Assembly (NCBI GenBank): GCA_040756655.1
Contig: JBFLYN010000010.1
Location: forward strand, 1 to 64,000
DNA length: 64,000 nucleotides
Direction: 5' to 3'
Source of the DNA: JBFLYN01 sp040756655
GTDB lineage: Bacteria; Bacillota; Sulfobacillia; UBA8153
Shown here: positions 25,133-33,962 of the stretch, in pieces
Position numbering within the stretch: the stretch's first letter is position 1
Layout: each line of letters begins with the position of its first letter
The notes under the pieces: model-generated
The model's input: only the letters and a program-made list of their open reading frames with translations
Database searches by the model: none
Told to the model about the DNA's origin: nothing
Program-made: the position numbers and the translations under genes

Positions 25133-25929
25133 AGGGAAGCCGGTGGCGGCTTATGGACACCGGGCCGGCTGGCGGGGCCTGGAACATGGCCGTGGATGAA
25201 GCCCTCCTGGCCGCACAGTCACCCGGCGCCAGCCCGGTGCTGAGGTTTTACAGCTGGGTGCCTCCCGCAGTGTCGCTGGGATATTTCCAGGTACCTGGGA
25301 AGGAAATCGATTTTGGTGGTCTTGGGAAAATCGGGGCCACGTGGGTGCGGCGTGCCACCGGCGGGCGGGCGGTACTACACGATGATGAAGTGACCTACGC
25401 TGTGGTCATCCGGGAGGAGCTCTTGCCGGGCACGGTCATCGAGACCTACCGGGTGTTGAGCGAGGCGCTTGTGGCCGGGCTGCGAGCCCTGGGCGTCCCG
25501 GCCACGGTGATACCCCACAGCGAAGTGGACCGCCGGGGCGGTGCTTCCGCCGCCTGCTTTGATGCCCCGTCGTGGTACGAGGTGGTATCTGACGGGAGAA
25601 AACTGGTGGGCTCGGCCCAGGTCCGGAGAAACGGGGCCATATTGCAGCACGGGTCCATCCCCCTGAGTTTCGACGTGGACCGGCTGCTGAGCACCCTGCG
25701 CGTGGGGTCGGGGCCGTCCCGGGAGCGGGTAGCCCGGGTTCTAAGAGCCAAAGCTGCCGGCCTTGCCGAGGTACTGGGACAACGTCCTTCACCCGAGGCA
25801 GTGCGCGAAGCCATCGTGTCAGGGTTCGAGTCGGTGCTGGGGGTGACCTTTGTGGCTTCCGGGCTTACCCCGCAGGAAAATGAGGCTGCCAGGCTGCTGG
25901 CGGCGGGCAAATACTCGCAGGAGGTATGA
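25123..25929 (+). CDS. lipM: LipM-type octanoyltransferase
   Basis: 268 aa biotin/lipoate A/B ligase-fold protein. RRATGGRAVLHDDEVTYAV is the family core. CFDAPSWYEV puts a Cys at residue 145 like the acyl-enzyme Cys of LipM, and GRKLVGSAQ carries the conserved Lys. It should move octanoate from acyl carrier protein to GcvH, whose octanoyl group the radical SAM pair then thiolates. A lipoate ligase role is less likely because of the Cys. Start is TTG 25123 with GGGAGGGGGC upstream. Confidence 0.82.
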   Translation: MLLKGSRWRLMDTGPAGGAWNMAVDEALLAAQSPGASPVLRFYSWVPPAVSLGYFQVPGKEIDFGGLGKIGATWVRRATGGRAVLHDDEVTYAVVIREELLPGTVIETYRVLSEALVAGLRALGVPATVIPHSEVDRRGGASAACFDAPSWYEVVSDGRKLVGSAQVRRNGAILQHGSIPLSFDVDRLLSTLRVGSGPSRERVARVLRAKAAGLAEVLGQRPSPEAVREAIVSGFESVLGVTFVASGLTPQENEAARLLAAGKYSQEV

Positions 25930-25932
25930 AGT

Positions 25933-27330
25933 ATGTACCATGTGGTTATCATCGGCAGCGGCCCCGGCGGGTACGTAGCTGCCCTCAAGGCCGCCCAGCT
26001 GGGAGCCAAGGTGGCAGTGGTGGAATCCGCCCGGCTGGGAGGGACCTGCCTGAACCGGGGATGTATCCCCACCAAGGCACTGGTGAAGTCGGCCACCGCC
26101 TATGTAGAGGCCCAGCACCTGGCCAATTTCGGGGTGAGAACCGGTCCAGTGGAACTGGACCTTCCCGGGGTCATGGCCCACAAGGAGCGCACGGTGGCCC
26201 AGCTGGTGGGCGGTGTGGAGAAGCTCTTGTCAGCTGCGGGAGTCAGCCTGTTCAGGGGCCGGGGACAGATCGTGGCGCCGGGCCGGGTGCGGGTGACGGG
26301 TGCTGACGGCGAACAGGAACTAGAGACCAAGAACATCATCATCGCCACCGGCTCCAAGCCCCAGCTGCCGCCTGTGGACCAGGAGAGTCTTGAGCACACC
26401 ATCTCCAGCGACGATGCGCTGGCCCTGCCCCGGGTGCCTGAGAGCATGATCGTCATCGGCGGCGGGGTGCTGGGCGTGGAGTTTGCGTGCATCTGGAACG
26501 CCTTCGGGACGCGCGTGGAAATGGTGAAGCGCTCACCTCTGATCCTGCCCCCGGTCGACGAGGAGATCTCGCGCCGGCTCATGACTCTTCTTCGCAGAAA
26601 GCAAGTCAAGGTCAACAGCGGGATCTACATCAAGGAGATCGTGGATACCGGCGGGGGGAAGCGTCTATCCGGGGACACCAAGGACGGCGGGAAGGTTAGC
26701 TTCGAGGCGGAACTAGTGCTGGTGGCCATGGGCCGGGTGCCAGACTTTGGCGGTCTGGACCTGGATGCCCTGGGCATTGCCCATGACAAAAACGGCATCA
26801 AGACCGATGGGCACATGCAGACCAACGTGCCCGGCATTTACGCCATCGGCGACGTGGTAGGCCGTACCTACCTGGCCCCGGTGGCATCGGCCGAGGGGAT
26901 TGTAGCCGTAGAGCACTTGATGGGACACGCCCGGGAGATGGACTACTCGGTCATCCCCAACTGCGTGTTTTCCATACCCGAAGTGGCGGGCGTTGGACTC
27001 AAAGAGTCGGAAGCCCGGGAGAAAGGCTACGATGTCAAAGTGTCCAAGTTCCCATTTTCGGCCAATGGAAGAGCAGTGGCCATGGGCGAGACCGAGGGCC
27101 TGGTAAAGCTGGTCGCCGACGACGCCACCGGAAGGATCCTTGGGATGCACATTATGGGACCCCACGCCGACGACCTGATCCACGAAGGAGCTATGGCGCT
27201 GGCCATGGGAGCCACCGGCAGGCAAGTGGCCGACATGATCCATGCCCATCCTACCTTGTGTGAGACCATCATGGAGGCTGCCCATGGCCTGGTGGGGCAA
27301 CCCTTGCACCTGGCCAGGATGGGGCGCTGA
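25933..27330 (+). CDS. lpdA: dihydrolipoamide dehydrogenase (L protein)
   Basis: 465 aa FAD enzyme that reoxidises dihydrolipoyl-GcvH with NAD. FAD site GSGPGGYVAALKAAQLG, redox disulfide CLNRGC (residues about 40-45), NAD motif GGGVLGVEFA, and C-terminal catalytic His-Glu in HAHPTLCETI. AGGAGGT precedes ATG 25933. Last gene of the operon. Confidence 0.96.
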   Translation: MYHVVIIGSGPGGYVAALKAAQLGAKVAVVESARLGGTCLNRGCIPTKALVKSATAYVEAQHLANFGVRTGPVELDLPGVMAHKERTVAQLVGGVEKLLSAAGVSLFRGRGQIVAPGRVRVTGADGEQELETKNIIIATGSKPQLPPVDQESLEHTISSDDALALPRVPESMIVIGGGVLGVEFACIWNAFGTRVEMVKRSPLILPPVDEEISRRLMTLLRRKQVKVNSGIYIKEIVDTGGGKRLSGDTKDGGKVSFEAELVLVAMGRVPDFGGLDLDALGIAHDKNGIKTDGHMQTNVPGIYAIGDVVGRTYLAPVASAEGIVAVEHLMGHAREMDYSVIPNCVFSIPEVAGVGLKESEAREKGYDVKVSKFPFSANGRAVAMGETEGLVKLVADDATGRILGMHIMGPHADDLIHEGAMALAMGATGRQVADMIHAHPTLCETIMEAAHGLVGQPLHLARMGR

Positions 27331-27349
27331 ACAGGGACCTTAACTAGCC

Positions 27350-27375
27350 GTCGACACCAGGGGACCCCTGGCGAC
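27350..27375 (+). terminator. hairpin after the gcv operon, no T run
   Basis: GTCG...CGAC flank the near-perfect CCAGGGG-A-CCCCTGG dyad, 20 nt after the lpdA stop. The lack of a U tract leaves its role as terminator open. Confidence 0.4.
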
Positions 27376-27574
27376 AGGACGCTCCCGTGCCCGGAGGACT
27401 CTAGTCTAAAGGCTAAAGGCCGCGTATGGACCATCCGGTCCCCCGGTTTGGTAGACCGGTACCTTTGAGAGGCGAAGCGGGCCGGCCGGAGTTGCCGCCG
27501 GACGGTGGCGAAGACTGGCTACGGATCGGGGCTGTCCCTACGGTGAGCGACATTTTTCACTTCCCGCTCCTGGG

Positions 27575-27580
27575 TATAAT
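27575..27580 (+). promoter_or_regulatory. -10 box upstream of the AbrB-like gene
   Basis: Perfect TATAAT, with only a T-rich ATTTTT at the -35 distance. Transcription would begin about 25 nt before ATG 27612, which supports that start over longer versions. Confidence 0.55.
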
Positions 27581-27611
27581 GGATGCATGGACTCCAAACC
27601 TGGGAGAGGGG

Positions 27612-27872
27612 ATGATGATCATCGGCTGGCGGCGGCTTGATACGAGCAAAGAAGGTACCACCGATTCCAGCGGGTACAGTGTTGTGGTGGTACAAGCGCG
27701 GAACGATTTACGCAAGGATAAGCTGGTGGTCGCCATGGAAGAGGGGGGCCGGGTGCGCATACCCCATGAGATGTACGAGCGGATCGGGAGCGGGCCGGGT
27801 GGCTCTGTCCAGATGCGCAGGTGCGGGAGTACCGTGGTGATAGAGCGCGTACCGGACCGGGCAGTTAGGTAA
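27612..27872 (+). CDS. small AbrB/SpoVT-like protein
   Basis: 86 aa from ATG 27612 (ATG 27615 equally good) with GAGAGGGG upstream. The C-terminal half (GGRVRIPHEMYERIGSGPGGSVQMRRCGSTVVIER) follows the pattern of an AbrB-like swapped-hairpin DNA-binding domain: Gly-Arg-Val-x-Ile-Pro, a short helix, Gly-x-Gly and a last strand. The N-terminal 40 residues are not recognisable. Possible transition-state type regulator or antitoxin-like protein, but no toxin gene is adjacent. The frame is open back to 27426 but lies upstream of the promoter. Confidence 0.6.
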   Translation: MMIIGWRRLDTSKEGTTDSSGYSVVVVQARNDLRKDKLVVAMEEGGRVRIPHEMYERIGSGPGGSVQMRRCGSTVVIERVPDRAVR

Positions 27873-27891
27873 TAAAGCTAAGGGCGACGCG

Positions 27892-27919
27892 GCGGGCCGG
27901 TACCTTCCGGCCCGCTTTG
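27892..27919 (+). terminator. terminator after the AbrB-like gene
   Basis: GCGGGCCGG (27892-27900) / CCGGCCCGC (27907-27915) with 6-nt loop and a short TTT. Confidence 0.6.
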
Positions 27920-28337
27920 ACATGCGCCCTAAGTCAGGTAGTTGCGAGCACGTGTGGAACGTGGTCCCCCATAGACCTGCCAGGCGCGAGGGCAATCGCA
28001 GCCGGCAAACGCCCAGGCACGAAAAGCGCCCTTCGAACCAGCACCACTACCCAGGGTCATGTCGAAAAGGTCTTTAGGGCCTCCACCAACCACTTGGAAG
28101 TGCACGACCGTTGGCAGCCAGGTACGATGAGTCGCTGGGCTTCACCCGGGGCCCTCCAGACCTGCCCCGGGAATCTGCGGCAGTGGCCCGGCGTTGACCG
28201 CCAGAACCGGGCGTAGAGCCGGAACCTGCTCGCGCCGGGACCTCGGGGTGGGGCTTGAACTGCGCCCGGGGTAAGGCCTGTTCAAAGCCGGATGATTATG
28301 GTAAGATCGAAGGCGAGATTCGGCGCCCGGAAGAGGA
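27920..28337. other. intergenic region, no gene seen
   Basis: No open frame here has a ribosome site or protein-like composition. The end holds a likely extended -10 promoter, TGG-TAAGAT (28299-28307), about 30 nt before the peptidase gene. TTCAAA at 28281-28286 is a weak -35. Confidence 0.5.
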
Positions 28338-29426
28338 GTGACACTGGCCTTGTCTAGAACTCAGACGCTTCGGGAACGGATGGCCCGGGAAGGTGTGAAC
28401 GCACTTCTAGTCACCAGGCCCGAAAACCGCCTGTACTTGAGCGGGTTTAGCGGTTCCGCAGGCGCGTTGCTGGTCTTCCCCGATGCGGCATACCTCCTGA
28501 CCGACTTTCGCTATCTCGAACAGGCCCAGGAGCAGTCTCCCGACTTCACCGTGGTCAAGGCCGACCGGGAGTATCACGGCACCGTCTCCGAGCTCATGGG
28601 CAAGCATGCTGCCACCACTCTTGGCTTTGAGAAAGACCACGTCACCTTCGGCATGTACCAGATGTTCAAGGACAAGCTGCCAGGCGTAGAACTGGTGGGA
28701 GTCTCCGGCTGGGTCGAGCAGTTGAGGAGAGTGAAGGACCCAGGGGAGATCGAGAAGATAGCCCGGGCCCAGTCCCTGGTGGACCAGGGATTCGGACAGC
28801 TGCTGGAGTGGATGGCCGCAGGCATGAGCGAAGAAGAGGTGGCCCTGGAGCTGGAGTGTATGCTCAGACGCCTGGGAGCCCGGCGCATGGCATTCGAGAT
28901 CATCGTAGTCTCCGGCCCGCGCGCGTCCTTGCCTCATGGGCAACCTACCGGTAGGCGACTGGGTGCAGGCGACCTGGTTACCATCGACGTGGGCGTTACC
29001 CTGGACGGGTACTGCTGCGACATGACCAGGACGGTAGTGGTGGGAGCAGCCGGCGCTGAAGAGCAACGCATCTACAATGTAGTTTTGAGGGCCCAGGAGG
29101 CGGCGCTGGAGGCCATCAAACCGGGCCTTACCGGGGTGCAAGTGGATGCCGTCGCCCGGGACATCATAGGTCAGGCCGGTCTGGGCGAGCGATTCGGTCA
29201 TGGGCTGGGCCACGGCGTGGGTCTGGCGGTCCACGAGGGCCCTGGGCTTTCTCCTCTGGCCCCCGCTGATGTGGTGCTGGAAGCAGGGAATGTGGTCACC
29301 GTGGAGCCGGGCGTGTACATCCCCGGCTGGGGCGGCGTTCGCATCGAGGACCTGGTGGTGGTCACCGCGGGTGGGTGTCGAAACCTCACCGCCAGTCCCA
29401 AGCACCTGATTGCTGTAAGGGCATAA
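28338..29426 (+). CDS. M24 family Xaa-Pro aminopeptidase
   Basis: 362 aa. N-terminal creatinase domain (RMAREGVNALLVTRPENRLYLSGFSGS) and C-terminal pita-bread metallopeptidase domain. Metal ligands are visible as Asp in TIDVGV, Asp in CCDMTRTV, His in GHGLGHGVG, Glu in VTVEPGVY and Glu in RIEDLVVV. It trims Xaa-Pro dipeptides or N-termini in the cytosol. Commonly found just before efp in Bacillota, as here. Starts: GTG 28338 or TTG 28350; GAGGAG at 28332-28337 favours the latter. Confidence 0.92.
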   Translation: MTLALSRTQTLRERMAREGVNALLVTRPENRLYLSGFSGSAGALLVFPDAAYLLTDFRYLEQAQEQSPDFTVVKADREYHGTVSELMGKHAATTLGFEKDHVTFGMYQMFKDKLPGVELVGVSGWVEQLRRVKDPGEIEKIARAQSLVDQGFGQLLEWMAAGMSEEEVALELECMLRRLGARRMAFEIIVVSGPRASLPHGQPTGRRLGAGDLVTIDVGVTLDGYCCDMTRTVVVGAAGAEEQRIYNVVLRAQEAALEAIKPGLTGVQVDAVARDIIGQAGLGERFGHGLGHGVGLAVHEGPGLSPLAPADVVLEAGNVVTVEPGVYIPGWGGVRIEDLVVVTAGGCRNLTASPKHLIAVRA

Positions 29427-29505
29427 TGGCAAGCTCTGGTATATCCCCAGTTCACCACGGGCAGGCTACCTGCGAGGAGCGGCCGGACGAGGAGGAAGGA
29501 AGACC

Positions 29506-30063
29506 TTGATTTCCACCAACGATTTCCGCACTGGTGTAACCATTGAGATTGACGGCGAAGTTTTCAGCGTCGTGGAATTCCAGCACGTCAAGCCGGGCAA
29601 GGGGTCAGCCTTTGTCAGGACCCGTCTGAAGAACGTCAGGACGGGAGCCGTGTTGGACCGCACCTTTCCGGCAGGCGAGAAGCTCCCCAGGGCTCACCTG
29701 GAACGGCGGGAGGTCCAGTTTCTTTACAGCTCTGAGGGCCATTACACTTTTATGGACATGGAGACCTATGATCAGATCGCCCTCTCCAAGGAGCAGGTGG
29801 GCAACGCTGTCAACTACCTTGTCGATAACATGACCGTTTGGGTGCTCGTGTACCAGGGTAAGTACATCGACCTGGAACTGCCCAACTCCGTAGAGCTCAC
29901 GGTGGTGGAGACGGATCCCGGTCTGCGAGGCGACACTGCCACGGGAGGCGCCAAGCCGGCCCGGCTGGAGACCGGGGCCACAGTACGGGTGCCTCTGTTT
30001 GTAAACATCGGGGACCGGATCCGGGTTGATACGCGGACGGGCAGCTATATCGAACGTGCCTGA
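29506..30063 (+). CDS. efp: elongation factor P
   Basis: 185 aa, full length, three beta-barrel domains. It relieves ribosome stalling at polyproline. The modifiable Lys is residue 32 in KPGKGSAF, as in Bacillus. TTG 29506 with GAGGAAGG upstream. No lysine-modifying epmAB genes are seen. Confidence 0.96.
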   Translation: MISTNDFRTGVTIEIDGEVFSVVEFQHVKPGKGSAFVRTRLKNVRTGAVLDRTFPAGEKLPRAHLERREVQFLYSSEGHYTFMDMETYDQIALSKEQVGNAVNYLVDNMTVWVLVYQGKYIDLELPNSVELTVVETDPGLRGDTATGGAKPARLETGATVRVPLFVNIGDRIRVDTRTGSYIERA

Positions 30064-30155
30064 CGCATAGAGACAAGCATCACAGGTTATGTTACTGTCC
30101 GGGTTGCCGACCTATACTGGTTAGATCATTTTAGCCTACGAGGAGGAGATTCTCG

Positions 30156-30557
30156 GTGGACGACCTCAAGGAGAGAGCGGCCTACATACGGGGCCTGGCG
30201 GAGGGTCTGAAGATCGGCGATGATACCAAGGAAGGCAGAGTGCTGGGCGAAGTCATCTCCCTCTTATCCCAAATAGCCGAGGAGATTGACCTAATTCACA
30301 TCAACCAGGCCGAGATGGAAGAGTACATGGTGAGCCTGGATGAGGACTTGTCTGACCTGGAAAGCGATGTTTACGAGGACGAGGATTTCCTGGAGATGAC
30401 GTGCCCCCACTGCCACGAGGAGCTGTGCTTTGACCCGGACTTGCTGGATGACGACGAGGTGGACACCCTGCTCTGCCCGGCATGCGGCGAGACTATCTAC
30501 GGGGACGAGGAGTGGGATGAAGAAAGCGGCCAGGACGAAGACGGGGACCAGGGATAG
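30156..30557 (+). CDS. CD1247-type zinc-ribbon protein
   Basis: 133 aa. N-terminal helical domain (DLKERAAYIRGLAEGLKI...LHEVISLL-type region followed by INQAEMEEYMVSLDEDL) and a C-terminal zinc ribbon CPHC...CPAC inside a very acidic stretch. This family commonly lies between efp and spoIIIAA in spore-formers, as here. Function unknown. GTG 30156 with GAGGAGGAG upstream. Confidence 0.8.
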   Translation: MDDLKERAAYIRGLAEGLKIGDDTKEGRVLGEVISLLSQIAEEIDLIHINQAEMEEYMVSLDEDLSDLESDVYEDEDFLEMTCPHCHEELCFDPDLLDDDEVDTLLCPACGETIYGDEEWDEESGQDEDGDQG

Positions 30558-30594
30558 ACGCTAGTAGGTAACAACCGGGTTGGCATAAAATGGT

Positions 30595-30626
30595 GACCGG
30601 ACAAATATCTCTAGATATGTCCGGTC
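30595..30626 (+). promoter_or_regulatory. dyad before spoIIIAA with possible sigma-E -10
   Basis: GACCGGAC (30595-30602) pairs with GTCCGGTC (30619-30626), with ATATCT/AGATAT inside; CTTGTCTTT follows. Just upstream, CATAAAAT (30584-30591) resembles the sigma-E -10 CATACAnT, but no matching -35 is obvious. The dyad could be a terminator of the zinc-ribbon gene or the start of the spoIIIA leader. Confidence 0.45.
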
Positions 30627-30655
30627 CTTGTCTTTCCCAGGGGAGGTTTCTGGCT

Positions 30656-31648
30656 GTGGGCGACCCGGCCTGGCTCGGTTCCATCCAACGGGATGTGCTG
30701 CCGGTGCTGGCCCCTCCGGTGCGCCGGGCGGTGGAAAGCTGGCTATCCACCGGCTCTCGGGCAGCAGTGGCTGGTCTTGAGGAACTGCGTCTTAGGCAGG
30801 AACGGCCGCTGGTGGCGGTCACCTGCGTGGGCGATATCATGCTGGATGCCAGCGGGCGCCGGGTGGGAGACCCGGGTGACGCGTTCTGTCCCTCCGCCAC
30901 GGACGTGCAGGTAACCCTGCAACTGATGACCGGGTATTCTCTATATACCCGGGAGGAAGAGCTGCGCAGCCTGTTCTTGACCCTGTCCGGCGGCCACCGG
31001 GTGGGGTTGGCCGGCCGGACCCTGGTGGAAGGCGACCGCATTCGTGCTCTCCAGCACGTGGCTGCCCTGAGTATCCGGTTGGCCAGGGCGGTTACCGGGT
31101 GTGCCACCGGGCTCATCTCGTCCCTGGTGGTCGACCACATCCTGGGGAGTACCTTGGTGCTCTCACCACCAGGGGCGGGCAAGACCACCTTGCTCCGGGA
31201 CCTGGCGCGGCTGGCCAGCAACGGGTTACCGCCCATCCTCCGGTCCAGCCGGGTGGGGATAGTGGACGAGCGGTCGGAACTGGCCGCTTGCTTGAATGGT
31301 GTGCCCCAGCTGGACGTAGGTTTCAACACTGACGTACTGGACGGGTGCCCTAAGGCCCAGGGCATAGCCTTGATGCTCAGGTGCCTTAACCCCCAGCTCA
31401 TCGTCACCGACGAAGTGGGTAGACCCGAGGATGGCCGGGCCATTCTCGATGCCATCAACGCGGGAGTGCGAGTGCTAGTGAGCGCCCACGGGCGCGACTT
31501 GGAAGACATCGCCCGCCGCCCTGCGTTCAAGGAACTGCTCGAGCACGTACCTTTTGACCGGTTTGTAGTGATGTCCCGCCGGAGAGGGCCCGGCACCGTG
31601 GAGCGGGTCACCGCCCGCACCGAGCTAAAATCCAGGGCGGGGAGGTAG
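30656..31648 (+). CDS. spoIIIAA: stage III sporulation ATPase SpoIIIAA
   Basis: 330 aa. Secretion-type AAA ATPase with Walker A SPPGAGKTT, VGIVDERSELA and Walker B-like LIVTDEVGRPED. It powers the SpoIIIA-SpoIIQ channel between mother cell and forespore. GTG 30656 is chosen because GGGAGG (30641-30646) lies 9 nt before it; the ATG at 30590 is in the upstream dyad region. Confidence 0.94.
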   Translation: MGDPAWLGSIQRDVLPVLAPPVRRAVESWLSTGSRAAVAGLEELRLRQERPLVAVTCVGDIMLDASGRRVGDPGDAFCPSATDVQVTLQLMTGYSLYTREEELRSLFLTLSGGHRVGLAGRTLVEGDRIRALQHVAALSIRLARAVTGCATGLISSLVVDHILGSTLVLSPPGAGKTTLLRDLARLASNGLPPILRSSRVGIVDERSELAACLNGVPQLDVGFNTDVLDGCPKAQGIALMLRCLNPQLIVTDEVGRPEDGRAILDAINAGVRVLVSAHGRDLEDIARRPAFKELLEHVPFDRFVVMSRRRGPGTVERVTARTELKSRAGR

Positions 31649-31652
31649 TAGA

Positions 31653-32177
31653 TTGCTCCTTCTCAAACTGGCCGGGGCCGTGTTGGTTGTAGGGGCCGGA
31701 GCTGCCCTGGGGCATGCAGTCTCCCAGCGCTACCGGCAGCGCCCCCGGGAGTTACAGCAATTCCAGCGTGCCCTGGAGCTTCTGGTTACCGAGATCTCCT
31801 ATGCTGTAAGCCCACTGCCTCACGCCCTGGGCCGCGCGGGTGTCGGCACTACCTACCCGGTACGGGAGGTGTTCAGCGGCGCTGCCTCGCGGTTGGCCAG
31901 CGGCGGGCTGGTCACGGCTGGAGACGGCTGGACAGCGGCGTTGGACGCAGCGACCCCGGCTCTCTCGCTAAACGCGGCCGACCTGGAGATCATCCGCAGC
32001 CTGGGAGCGGTGTTCTCCATGCCCGGTGCGAGAGAGCAGGTGCGGCACCTGGAGCTGGCCTGCCGGCGGCTGGCCCAGCACGAATCCGCGGCCCGGGCCG
32101 ATGAGTCCAGATACGCCCGGCTGGCTTTACAGCTGGGGGTGCTGGGGGCGCTGGCCCTGACCATCGTGCTTCTCTAG
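31653..32177 (+). CDS. spoIIIAB: stage III sporulation protein SpoIIIAB
   Basis: 174 aa. Starts at TTG 31653, 4 nt after spoIIIAA, with GGGGAGG before it. One N-terminal and one C-terminal membrane segment flank a T2SSF-like helical region (QRALELLVTEISYAVSPLPHAL). Membrane platform of the channel. Confidence 0.93.
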   Translation: MLLLKLAGAVLVVGAGAALGHAVSQRYRQRPRELQQFQRALELLVTEISYAVSPLPHALGRAGVGTTYPVREVFSGAASRLASGGLVTAGDGWTAALDAATPALSLNAADLEIIRSLGAVFSMPGAREQVRHLELACRRLAQHESAARADESRYARLALQLGVLGALALTIVLL

Positions 32178-32194
32178 AGACAGGGGGAAAGGTC

Positions 32195-32392
32195 GTGAAC
32201 ATCAACCTCATCTTCCAAATCGCCGGAGTTGCCATCATCGTGTCGGCGCTGCACACCATGCTGAAGATGGCGGGGAAAGAAGACTTCGCCTGGCTCTTGA
32301 CCCTGGCCGGCATCGTCTTGGTGCTCACCATGGTGATCCGGGTCATCAGCGACTTTATGGATGCCGTAAAGACCATGTTCAACCTTTACTGA
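32195..32392 (+). CDS. spoIIIAC: stage III sporulation protein SpoIIIAC
   Basis: 65 aa with two membrane helices (IFQIAGVAIIVSALHTML, WLLTLAGIVLVLTMVI), matching the family in length and sequence. GTG start after GGGGGAAAGG. Confidence 0.93.
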   Translation: MNINLIFQIAGVAIIVSALHTMLKMAGKEDFAWLLTLAGIVLVLTMVIRVISDFMDAVKTMFNLY

Positions 32393-32403
32393 CCCCGTGA
32401 GGT

Positions 32404-32796
32404 ATGCCCATGGAAATCGTGCAGATCGTTGCCTTCGGACTGGTGGCCGTGGCCATGCTGGCGCTTTTGCGGCAGCAGCGCCCGGAGTTTGCCGTACACC
32501 TTGCACTGGTGGCGGGAGTGGCCATCTTCCTGTTCCTCGTCCCCAAGCTCTTCCTCATCCTGGACTTGCTGGTGGACCTAGGGCAGCGAGCAGGCGTCAA
32601 CCCGGTCTACATCGGCAGCATCCTGAAGATCCTGGGCATTGCTTACATCGCGGATTTCGGCGGCCAGATCAGCCGCGATGCCGGCGAAAACGCTATCGCA
32701 TCCCGTATCGAACTGGGCGGGAAGCTGCTCATTCTGTTACTGGCGCTGCCCATCGTCCGGGGGATATTGGACATGGTTGCTCGATTGCTGGGGTGA
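32404..32796 (+). CDS. spoIIIAD: stage III sporulation protein SpoIIIAD
   Basis: 130 aa, several membrane helices, with the conserved ILKILGIAYIADFGGQISRD. ATG 32404 or ATG 32410 may start it; GTGAGGT lies just upstream. Confidence 0.93.
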   Translation: MPMEIVQIVAFGLVAVAMLALLRQQRPEFAVHLALVAGVAIFLFLVPKLFLILDLLVDLGQRAGVNPVYIGSILKILGIAYIADFGGQISRDAGENAIASRIELGGKLLILLLALPIVRGILDMVARLLG

Positions 32797-32800
32797 GATT

Positions 32801-33949
32801 GTGAGGAACCTGCAAGGTGTGATCGTGATGGCCGTTTTGATCCTGTTGCTGGTGCCGGCCGCTAGCGCCGCGCCTGAACTAACCGGGCGCCTGGACGATC
32901 TGGACCTGCGGGCGGTGGAAGACTTCATGGCCGAACTCCAACGGGAGACCCGGGGATTTGCTCCGGTACTGGACTGGCGGAACATGCTGGGCTCTCTCTT
33001 TACCCGTGGCCAGCCGCTGGATTACGGCGAACTGGGCTGGGGCATCGCCAGGTATTTCGCTGGTGAACTTTGGCACAATTCTCGCCTGCTGGCGCAGCTT
33101 CTGGTGCTGGTGGTCACCTGTGCCCTCCTGGAGAACCTGCATTCGGCCCTGGCTGCCGATGGTGCCGGTCGGGTGGCGTATATTGCCTGCTACCTGGCGT
33201 TGGCGGCCATTGCCCTGGCTTCTTTCACCACCGCCATGGGACTGGCCCGCAGTGTCATCGAGCGCCTGACCCTGTTCATGAAAGCGCTGCTTCCCACCAT
33301 GATCGCCTTACTGGCCAGCTCTGGGGCTCCGACCAGTGCCGCCCTGTTGCACCCGGTAGTGCTCACCCTGGTCTACGTCGTGTCCATGGTGGTATCGGAC
33401 ATCGTCTTCCCTCTGATTTATGCCACGGCCGTCCTGGACCTGGTAGGACACCTCTCGGACCGGTTCAAGATCAGTGGCATGGTCGACCTACTCAGGCAAG
33501 TTTCCCTGGGTGTGCTGGGTGTCACCCTTACCTTGTTCATCGGGGTCATGGCCGTGCAGCGCGTGGCGGGAGGCGTGGCCGACAGCGTCACGTTGCGGGC
33601 AGCCAAGTACGTGACGTCTACCTTTGTGCCGCTGGTAGGCAAGATTTTCGCCGACACCGTGGAGATGGTCTATGCCAGCTCATCTGCCTTACGCTCGGTC
33701 ATGGGGGTGGCCGGGGCGGTGGTGATTTTCACCATGGTGGCCTTCCCGGTGGCCAAGATCGTGGCCCTGGTCTTGGTCTACCGGTTGGCCTCAGCTCTTG
33801 CCCAGCCCGTGGGAGGCAGCGCTGTAGCCGCTTGCCTGAGGAGCATCGCCGGTTCACTGGTGATGGCGGCGGTGGCCGTGGCCGCGGTGGCGGTCATGTT
33901 CATCATCGGCCTGGCCGTGATGGCCACGGCGTCCCGGCCGATCTTGTGA
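32801..33949 (+). CDS. spoIIIAE: stage III sporulation protein SpoIIIAE
   Basis: 382 aa. Signal peptide (NLQGVIVMAVLILLLVPAASA), an outside N-terminal region, then about seven membrane helices. GTG 32801 follows the GGGGTGAG at 32791. A frame open from 32639 overlaps spoIIIAD and is not the start. Confidence 0.93.
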   Translation: MRNLQGVIVMAVLILLLVPAASAAPELTGRLDDLDLRAVEDFMAELQRETRGFAPVLDWRNMLGSLFTRGQPLDYGELGWGIARYFAGELWHNSRLLAQLLVLVVTCALLENLHSALAADGAGRVAYIACYLALAAIALASFTTAMGLARSVIERLTLFMKALLPTMIALLASSGAPTSAALLHPVVLTLVYVVSMVVSDIVFPLIYATAVLDLVGHLSDRFKISGMVDLLRQVSLGVLGVTLTLFIGVMAVQRVAGGVADSVTLRAAKYVTSTFVPLVGKIFADTVEMVYASSSALRSVMGVAGAVVIFTMVAFPVAKIVALVLVYRLASALAQPVGGSAVAACLRSIAGSLVMAAVAVAAVAVMFIIGLAVMATASRPIL

Positions 33950-33962
33950 GGGGGCATGTAAC

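Noticed and set aside
27426..27611. 62-codon N-terminal extension of the AbrB-like gene
   Set aside because: It runs through the TATAAT at 27575; the promoter and ribosome site support ATG 27612.
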